A DNA stretch of 64,000 bases from Bradyrhizobium sp. BR 10289 (lineage in GTDB: Bacteria; Pseudomonadota; Alphaproteobacteria; Rhizobiales; Xanthobacteraceae). Within the stretch, counting starts at the first letter, position 1; each line of letters begins with the position of its first letter. The DNA lies in the NCBI RefSeq assembly GCF_019455385.1, contig NZ_JACOFR010000009.1, positions 124,001-188,000 of the forward strand. The letters run 5' to 3'. Below are positions 58,622 to 64,000 of the stretch, piece by piece. The position numbers and the translations under genes were made by a program. The notes beneath the pieces are model-generated. The model was not told the origin of the DNA. It ran no database searches and saw nothing but the letters and a program-made list of their open reading frames with translations.

Positions 58622-59590
58622 ATGGGATCGCCCAAACTCCCCTCTTTGTCCCGACGCGGCTTTTGCCTGTGCTGCGTCGGTGGCGCGTTCGCTGCGACAG
58701 CGGGTTGGCTTAGCCCGAGGCAGGCCTATGCGGAGGCACGTGGCCTCGTCAGCCTGATCAAGGACAGCGCCGCGACGTCGCCCATCAAGACCTACAAGCT
58801 GCGCGGCAATATCACCGTGCTGGAAGGCTCCGGCGGCACCATTGCCGTTCTGACCGGCCCCGACGGCAAGCTGATGATCGATGCGGGCATCCGTGTCTCG
58901 CGTCCCCAGCTCACCAAGGCGCTGGCCGATCTGGGCGCCGACCCCGTCACCCACCTCGTCAACACTCATTGGCATTTCGATCACGCCGACGGCAACGAAT
59001 GGCTGCATTCAGCCGGCGCCAAGATCATCGCGCAGGAAAACACCCGAAAGCACCTTTCCGAAATCCAGCGGGTCGAAGACTGGGACTACAATTTTCTTCC
59101 GCTCGGCGCGGGCGGGATTCCCAGCGAGGTCTTTGCCCGCAGCCACGCGCTCAAACTCAACGGGACCTCGATCGACCTCAAATATTTCGGGCCTGCGCAC
59201 ACCGACAGCGACATCTCCGTCACCTTCGCGGACGCAAACATCGTTCACGTCGCCGATCTGTTCTGGAACGGCATCTATCCGTTCATCGACTATTCGACCG
59301 GCGGCAGCATCGACGGGATGATCGCGGCCTGCGATGCCAACCTCCCGGCCATGGACAAGGACACGATCGTCATCGCCGGGCATGGCAAGCCGGTCGGCAA
59401 CAAGACCGAATTCCAGGCCTTTCGCGACATGCTCGTCGGAATCCGCGACAACGTCGCCCGGCTGAAAGCGCAGGGACGAACGCGGGACGAGACCGTTGCG
59501 GCCAAGCCGACCGCGGCGTTCGATGCGATATGGGGGCAGTTCGTGATCGATCCCGGCTTCTTCACCCGACTTGTCTACGAAGGCGTTTGA
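58622..59590 (+). CDS. Exported metallo-beta-lactamase-fold hydrolase, copy 2
   Basis: A 322-residue near-copy of the gene at 57174. Motifs are the same: MGSPKLPSLSRRGFCLCC, THWHFDH with His116, His118, Asp120 and His121, GPAHTDSDI and VIAGHGKP. The two genes share long runs of identical DNA in the middle (the stretch coding THLVNTHWHFDHADGNEWLH is almost unchanged) and differ mainly at the signal region and in scattered residues, so both are under selection for function. It is preceded by the permease fragment and followed by a third short permease tail. Whether it acts on a different substrate is not visible. Confidence 0.88.
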   Translation: MGSPKLPSLSRRGFCLCCVGGAFAATAGWLSPRQAYAEARGLVSLIKDSAATSPIKTYKLRGNITVLEGSGGTIAVLTGPDGKLMIDAGIRVSRPQLTKALADLGADPVTHLVNTHWHFDHADGNEWLHSAGAKIIAQENTRKHLSEIQRVEDWDYNFLPLGAGGIPSEVFARSHALKLNGTSIDLKYFGPAHTDSDISVTFADANIVHVADLFWNGIYPFIDYSTGGSIDGMIAACDANLPAMDKDTIVIAGHGKPVGNKTEFQAFRDMLVGIRDNVARLKAQGRTRDETVAAKPTAAFDAIWGQFVIDPGFFTRLVYEGV

Positions 59591-59610
59591 GAAGAGACCG
59601 CATAAATCCC

Positions 59611-59655
59611 CTGGACTATTGCGTGTCGGAGCTGACGGGCGCAGTCAAGGAGTAA
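59611..59655 (+). pseudogene. Remnant: last 14 codons and stop of a MalG-like permease
   Basis: CTGGACTATTGCGTGTCGGA and the following bases encode LDYCVSELTGAVKE and stop, matching VDYYVSSLTGAVKE at the end of the intact permease. It is more diverged than the fragment at 58285-58491 and follows the second MBL gene by 20 bases. It implies that a third permease 3' end once stood here. Confidence 0.75.
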
Positions 59656-59661
59656 CAAGAG

Positions 59662-60555
59662 CTAGGCGAGCTGCGCCTTGAGGCGCGGGACGACCCAGTC
59701 GATAAAGGCACGGAGCTTGAGCGGCATGGGCTTGCGCTCCTGATAGACGACGTGCACCGGCCACGGCGCCTGTTCGAATTGCTCGAGCATGAGGACGAGC
59801 TTTCCGGCCCGCCGCGCGGCCTCCATCTTGTAGGACATCACACGGGTGATGCCGGCACCCGCAATCGCCGCTTCGATCGCCGCCTCGGAGTCGCTGACGG
59901 TCAATCGCGACCGTATCGGGACCGCGACCTCACGGCCATCGATCACGAACTTCCAGGCGCGCTGAGCTGAAAGGCTATCTATGCCGATACAGTCATGAGC
60001 CGCCAGATCTCCGGGCATCTTCGGCTCTCCGCGTCTGGCAATATAGCCGGGGCTTGCACAGAGCACGAACCGGACCGAGCCGACCCGCGCCGCGATCATG
60101 TTGCTGTCCGGGAGATTGCCGATCCGAACCGAGACATCGATGTTCTCCTCGCCCGTGTCGACGATGCGGTCGGTCATCACGAGCCGCAGCGCGATCTCGG
60201 GAAAGGCGTCCATGAACCCGAGCGCGATCGGCAACAGGTGCATGTGCCCCAGCCCCCATGGCGAGGTGACTGCGAGATCGCCCTTCGGGATCCTGTACTC
60301 GCCGGAAACCTCCCGCTCAGCTTCTTCCACCTGCTCGACGATGCGCTTGCAAGCGTCGATATAGGAACGCCCGGCATCAGTCAGCGCCGTCCGGCGCGAC
60401 GATCTCTGAAACAATTGGGCTGACAGCCGCGCCTCAAGTTCGGCCACAGTGCGGCTGACGGTGGCAACCGGAATATTGAGGCGCCGGGACGCGGCTGAAA
60501 AGCTACCGGTCTCGGTGACCGCGATGATCACCGACATGGCCTCCAACCGGTCCAT
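59662..60555 (-). CDS. LysR family transcriptional regulator
   Basis: A 297-residue LysR regulator. The helix-turn-helix is MDRLEAMSVIIAVTETGSFS with SRRLNIPVATVSRTVAELEA; the effector domain has GDLAVTSPWGLGHMHLLP, IDVSVRIGNLPDSNMI and IAGAGITRVMSYKM. The start at 60555 gives the standard length; the frame is open 60 codons upstream but not conserved. It is divergent from the alpha/beta hydrolase gene, 132 bases apart, and likely controls it. Its 3' end lies six bases from the third permease remnant. Confidence 0.92.
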   Translation of the reverse strand: MDRLEAMSVIIAVTETGSFSAASRRLNIPVATVSRTVAELEARLSAQLFQRSSRRTALTDAGRSYIDACKRIVEQVEEAEREVSGEYRIPKGDLAVTSPWGLGHMHLLPIALGFMDAFPEIALRLVMTDRIVDTGEENIDVSVRIGNLPDSNMIAARVGSVRFVLCASPGYIARRGEPKMPGDLAAHDCIGIDSLSAQRAWKFVIDGREVAVPIRSRLTVSDSEAAIEAAIAGAGITRVMSYKMEAARRAGKLVLMLEQFEQAPWPVHVVYQERKPMPLKLRAFIDWVVPRLKAQLA

Positions 60556-60687
60556 ACGTCCTGGCTTTCCACATCCTGAGAAGTTGCTTTCCGATCTTAT
60601 CGGCTGCTCGGCACTGCAGCAATCGGCTAGTGCCGAGCTGCGCCGCCTCTCTGCGCGAACATGAGTATTTTGACTGGGGATAACGAC

Positions 60688-61692
60688 ATGACGACAGCAA
60701 AGGCCACGCCGACTGCCAACCTCGATCGCCGGCACCTCCTTCTTGGATTGTCAGGAATGGCGGTTGCTGCGGCGAGTTCGGAGGCATCGGCAAAGCCGCA
60801 ACAGAGCAGCCAACGCGCCAGCACCGGATATCCCGTCACCTACCATCGAACCAAGACCGTCGACGGCATCAAGATCTTCTATCGTGAGGCCGGGCCGAAG
60901 GACGCTCCCGTGGTGCTGCTGTTGCACGGCTTCCCGACCTCCTCGCACATGTTTCGCAACCTGATCCCGGCTCTGGCCGATCGGTATCATGTGATCGCTC
61001 CCGATTATCCCGGCTACGGCCAGAGCGACATGCCGCCCCGGGCTTCATTCAAGTACACCTTCGATCGCTTTGGTGAGCTCGTCGGCGGCCTGCTGGACCA
61101 GCTCGGCGTCAAGCGCTACGCGATGTACGTGATGGATTACGGTGCTCCCGTAGGTTGGCGGCTGGCGCTCAAGAATCCCGAGCGCATCAGCGGCCTCATC
61201 GTTCAGAACGGCAACGCTTATGATGAGGGACTGAAGGAGTTCTGGAATCCGATCAAGCAATACTGGGCTGACGGCTCCGACGCGAGCCGTCAGGCGCTGA
61301 TGAAGCTGCTGACGCTGGAGACGACCAAATTCCAATACACCGACGGCATGTCGGATGTGAGCCGGATCTCGCCTGACAACTGGGTCCACGACCAGGCACT
61401 GCTGGACCGGCCGGGTAACAACGACATCCAGCTCGACATGTTCTACGACTACCGAACCAATCTGCCGCTGTATCCGGCGGTGCAGGCCTACTTCCGCAAG
61501 CACAAGCCGCCGACAATCATCGTCTGGGGCAAGAATGACTACATCTTTCCTGCCGATGGCGCCCATCCCTACAAGCGCGACCTTCCGGAGGTCGAGTTTC
61601 ATCTCATCAACTCCGGGCATTTCCTGCTCGAGGACAGGTTCGACGAGGTCACGCCGCTGATCCGCGACTTCCTTGCCCGCAAGATTGCCTGA
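60688..61692 (+). CDS. Exported alpha/beta hydrolase with Asp nucleophile (epoxide hydrolase/haloalkane dehalogenase type)
   Basis: A 334-residue hydrolase. The N-terminus has a Tat-like LDRRHLLLGLSGMAVAAAS signal. HGFPTSSHMFRN (about 80-91) is the oxyanion region, and the nucleophile elbow reads VMDYGAPVGW with Asp150 in place of Ser, as in epoxide hydrolases and haloalkane dehalogenases. The catalytic His is probably in INSGHFLLED near the C-terminus. The ATG at 60688 has GGGGA upstream; an ATG at 60661 adds nine residues. Its last 23 codons recur at 58178-58248. It is divergent from a LysR gene. The substrate cannot be named. Confidence 0.88.
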   Translation: MTTAKATPTANLDRRHLLLGLSGMAVAAASSEASAKPQQSSQRASTGYPVTYHRTKTVDGIKIFYREAGPKDAPVVLLLHGFPTSSHMFRNLIPALADRYHVIAPDYPGYGQSDMPPRASFKYTFDRFGELVGGLLDQLGVKRYAMYVMDYGAPVGWRLALKNPERISGLIVQNGNAYDEGLKEFWNPIKQYWADGSDASRQALMKLLTLETTKFQYTDGMSDVSRISPDNWVHDQALLDRPGNNDIQLDMFYDYRTNLPLYPAVQAYFRKHKPPTIIVWGKNDYIFPADGAHPYKRDLPEVEFHLINSGHFLLEDRFDEVTPLIRDFLARKIA

Positions 61693-61842
61693 CCTTTGAC
61701 CGCGCGAGGTTGCCGCAGGCGCGGCGACCTCGCCGGATTCGACCGAAGCACGGGAATAGCCGCAGTGCGGCCTTTCGCCCAATTTCACAAAACTGCAACA
61801 TGCTGACAGCATAAGGCGTGCGTCCGCCAACAGGAGACGCAC

Positions 61843-63198
61843 ATGCGCGCGACTTTTCTCATCACCGTCGCAACGACCATTCTCACCGCGAGCACGGCGC
61901 TCGCGCAGAGCGAAGGCGAATTTCCGGCCAAGCTCGCCGGCCACGTGGCGATGCCGGCCGCGACCTTCATCGACGCGCCGGCCGACGCGCCCGCCGATCT
62001 CAAGACATCAGGCAAATACACTACCGGCAAGCGCGTCGATGCGCTCGGCACCGTGATGGGCAAGTCGTACGAGCGTCCGACCGGCGTCTCGCTGCCGTTC
62101 AAGGGGCAGCCGCTGCAGGGCCATTCCGGCATCAAGCACATGGCGGACGGCAGCTACTGGGTGATCACCGACAACGGCATGGGCGCGCGCGCCAACTCGC
62201 CGGATTCGATGCTGTACCTCAACCGCTACAAGATGGATTGGGCCAGCGGCAAGATCGAGCGCCAGGAGACCATCTTCCTGCACGATCCCGACAGACGCGT
62301 CCCGTTCCGCATCGTCCATGAGGATACCCAGAAGCGCTACCTCACCGGCTCCGATTTCGACACCGAGGGCTTCCAGATCATCGGCGACACCTTCTGGATT
62401 GGCGACGAGTTCGGCCCCTATATCCTGAAGGCCGACAAATCAGGAAAAATTCTCGGCGTGTTCGAGACCGTTGCCGACGGCAAGCCGGTGCGCTCGCCGG
62501 ACCATTGGGCGGCGGCGACGCCGGGTGCGCCGGGCGCGACCTATACCAACGTCAACCTCCGCCGCTCCAAGGGTTTTGAGGGCTTTGCGTCCTCGAGGGA
62601 CGGCAAGTTCATCTACGGTCTGCTCGAGGGGCCGCTGTGGGATGCCGACAAGAAGGACTGGGAGAAGGTCGACGGCAAGGAAGCCTCCCGCATCCTCGAA
62701 TTCGACGTCGCAGCCGAAAAATTCACCGGCCGCTACTGGCAATATGTGTTCGAGCAGAACGGCAACGCCATCGGCGACTTCAACATGATCGATCAGGCCT
62801 CCGGCCTCATCATCGAGCGCGACAATGGCGAAGGCACGGCCGACAAGGCCTGCCCGGCGGGGACCCGCGGCGAGAACTGCTTTCCTGACGTGGCCAAGTT
62901 CAAGCGCATCTACAAGATCGAGCTCTCCGACGCCAATGTCGGCAAGCCCGTGCGCAAGATCGGCTATATCGATCTGATGAAGATCCAGGACCCCGACAAG
63001 AAGGCGCGCAAAGCGCTCAACGACGGCGTCTACACCTTCCCGTTCTTCACTATCGAGAACGTCGACCGTGTCGACGACACCCACATCATCGTCGGCAACG
63101 ATAACAATCTGCCGTTCTCGTCCAGCCGCGATCCCAACAAGGCCGACGACGACGAGTTCATGCTGCTGGAAGTCGCGGATTTCCTGAAGGCGAAGTAG
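61843..63198 (+). CDS. Secreted esterase-like/phytase-like protein
   Basis: A 451-residue exported protein with a signal peptide (MRATFLITVATTILTASTAL, cleavage at ALAQSE). The mature part has the phytase-like beta-propeller pattern: GHSGIKHMADGSYWVITDNG, FDTEGFQIIGDTFWIGDEFG, FEGFASSRDGKFIYGLLEG and, near the end, HIIVGNDNNLPFSSSRDP. Such proteins are annotated as esterase-like activity of phytase; activity on phytate has rarely been shown. It is 150 bases behind the hydrolase gene and on the same strand, but its own start has a good GGAG site, so it may be separate. A REP-like repeat follows. Confidence 0.88.
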   Translation: MRATFLITVATTILTASTALAQSEGEFPAKLAGHVAMPAATFIDAPADAPADLKTSGKYTTGKRVDALGTVMGKSYERPTGVSLPFKGQPLQGHSGIKHMADGSYWVITDNGMGARANSPDSMLYLNRYKMDWASGKIERQETIFLHDPDRRVPFRIVHEDTQKRYLTGSDFDTEGFQIIGDTFWIGDEFGPYILKADKSGKILGVFETVADGKPVRSPDHWAAATPGAPGATYTNVNLRRSKGFEGFASSRDGKFIYGLLEGPLWDADKKDWEKVDGKEASRILEFDVAAEKFTGRYWQYVFEQNGNAIGDFNMIDQASGLIIERDNGEGTADKACPAGTRGENCFPDVAKFKRIYKIELSDANVGKPVRKIGYIDLMKIQDPDKKARKALNDGVYTFPFFTIENVDRVDDTHIIVGNDNNLPFSSSRDPNKADDDEFMLLEVADFLKAK

Positions 63199-63215
63199 GA
63201 CGAGGCTCCCCCCTT

Positions 63216-63297
63216 GACCTCTCCCCGCTCTTTGCGGGGAGAGGTCGGATCGCCCCCGGCGATGCGAAGCATCGTCCGGTGCGATCCGGGTGAGGGG
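63216..63297. repeat. REP-like element, family A, single arm
   Basis: GACCTCTCCCCGC ... GCGGGGAGAGGTCGGATCGC ... GCGATCCGGGTGAGGGG repeats one arm of the doublets at 1171 and 40454, with an enlarged inner hairpin. A degenerate piece of the opposite arm is at 63386-63433. Confidence 0.8.
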
Positions 63298-63385
63298 CGA
63301 AGCGGGATACCAACCCAAGAAAAAGGTCGATCCGACTCGTATTGCGCGCGTGTTTGACCTGCAATTCATGCCGAATTCGCGGAGA

Positions 63386-63433
63386 CACCCCTCACCCCAC
63401 CCTCTCCCCGTAAGAACGGGGCGAGGGAGTGAG
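63386..63433. repeat. REP-like element, family A, degenerate arm
   Basis: CACCCCTCACCCCACCCTCT followed by CCCCGTAAGAACGGGGCGAGGGAGTGAG has the ending of the family A arm in altered form, in inverted orientation to the element at 63216. The 88 bases between them hold nothing I recognise. Confidence 0.55.
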
Positions 63434-63442
63434 AGAGCGTGG

Positions 63443-64000
63443 TCACCGCACCGTAAACTCCACCGGGATCGAAAAACTCATCGCGCCGCCTCTGATTTCG
63501 TCAGGGATCGGCGGAAACGGCGAGGCCTGGCGGATCATCGATAGGGCCTGGGCGTCGAAGGCGGCAACGCCGGACGAGCCGCCGAGACGGCTCGCTGTCA
63601 CCTGCCCGCTACGGCCAAGGGTGAAGCTGAGCCTTGCGACGCCGCGCGCGCCGCCGCCGGCCGATGGATAGGAGTGGAAGCGCATCAGGTGCGCGCGAAC
63701 CCGTTGATTGTAGGATGCGATGGCGGAGGCCATAGCGCCGGCGCTGACGGCGGATGCCATCGGCGCCTCGCGCTCGGCACGCGGCGGCGCGCTGGTGCGC
63801 GGCGCGGGGGTTGCGTCCGACGGCTTCCTGGCTTCGCGACGAACCACCTTTGGCTTCTCTGGCGCGGGCTTTGCGGCTGGCACGATCCTGGCCGGCTCGG
63901 GCCTGGCGGGTGTCGGTTCAAGCTTCTGCTCCGGCGGCGCGACCACATCAGGCTTTTCCTGCGGCGGTGTCGGCGCGATGGTCTCCTCGACCATCTGCCG
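63443..64000 (-). CDS. TonB-like energy transducer, C-terminal part (5' end outside window)
   Basis: At least 186 residues of a TonB-family protein. The visible N-terminal half is a Pro/Glu/Lys-rich periplasmic spanner (for example EKPDVVAPPEQKLEPTPARP), and the C-terminal ~90 residues form a TonB_C domain: YNQRVRAHLMRFHSYPSAGG, GVARLSFTLGRSGQVTASRL, FDAQALSMIRQASPFPPIPD and FSIPVEFTV. The frame is open to the window edge, so the membrane anchor lies outside. It should couple the proton gradient to outer-membrane receptors. ExbB/ExbD, if linked, would be upstream. Confidence 0.88.
   Translation of the reverse strand, partial: RQMVEETIAPTPPQEKPDVVAPPEQKLEPTPARPEPARIVPAAKPAPEKPKVVRREARKPSDATPAPRTSAPPRAEREAPMASAVSAGAMASAIASYNQRVRAHLMRFHSYPSAGGGARGVARLSFTLGRSGQVTASRLGGSSGVAAFDAQALSMIRQASPFPPIPDEIRGGAMSFSIPVEFTVR

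Overview
The window looks like chromosomal DNA of a Bradyrhizobium-type alphaproteobacterium (Nitrobacteraceae). The evidence is high GC content, a Caulobacter-style fliF operon beside a SciP/DUF1153 gene, the rhizobial napEDABC order under a perfect FixK/FNR box, many ABC, Bug and EamA transporters, and at least seven families of palindromic intergenic repeats. Species-level placement is inference. I found no tRNA, rRNA, CRISPR array, insertion sequence, prophage or plasmid function.

Layout. 1-7.2 kb: flagellar genes (end of fliK, flgD, sciP, then fliF-fliG-fliH/flbE-fliN-flbD), bounded by two good intrinsic terminators and carrying a CtrA-like site before fliF. 7.4-13.4 kb: an M20 peptidase, then a minus-strand aliphatic sulfonate operon (binding protein, monooxygenase SsuD, permease SsuC, ATPase SsuB, flavin reductase) that also holds two unannotated mini-ORFs of 28 and 51 codons. 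13.7-18.5 kb: an orphan promoter/leader, a cytochrome P450, a lipocalin-like protein and SDR pair, a divergent LysR regulator, and a lytic transglycosylase-like protein. 18.7-26.9 kb: an AraC regulator divergent from a secreted alpha/beta hydrolase and DUF302 protein, a 959-residue STAND-type regulator, a thioredoxin-reductase-like flavoprotein, DUF2200 and a luciferase-like monooxygenase. 27.0-31.3 kb: periplasmic nitrate reductase.

31.4-44 kb: a RecD/UvrD-like helicase, a Tat-type secreted hydrolase, a TPR-caspase protein, MsrA and MsrB, several small membrane or cysteine-rich proteins, a proline-rich membrane protein and purA. 44-50.4 kb: an MgtA-type P-type ATPase under a FixK-like box, two paralogous EamA exporters around a DUF1330 gene, and a Bug-type binding protein. 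50.6-64 kb: a chemoreceptor, a 2-hydroxyacid dehydrogenase, an ABC importer without its ATPase, a duplicated metallo-beta-lactamase gene surrounded by debris of its neighbours, a LysR regulator, an Asp-nucleophile alpha/beta hydrolase, a phytase-like esterase and the end of a TonB-like gene.

The most informative unexplained structure is the 56.8-61.7 kb segment: two full metallo-beta-lactamase copies, three permease 3' ends and two hydrolase 3' ends. It reads as a tandem duplication of a transporter/enzyme module that has partly collapsed. Other points worth following are the orphan leader at 13.7 kb, the mini-ORFs in the sulfonate operon, and the FixK-like box before the P-type ATPase. I did not find a clear, wholly new defence or metabolic system.
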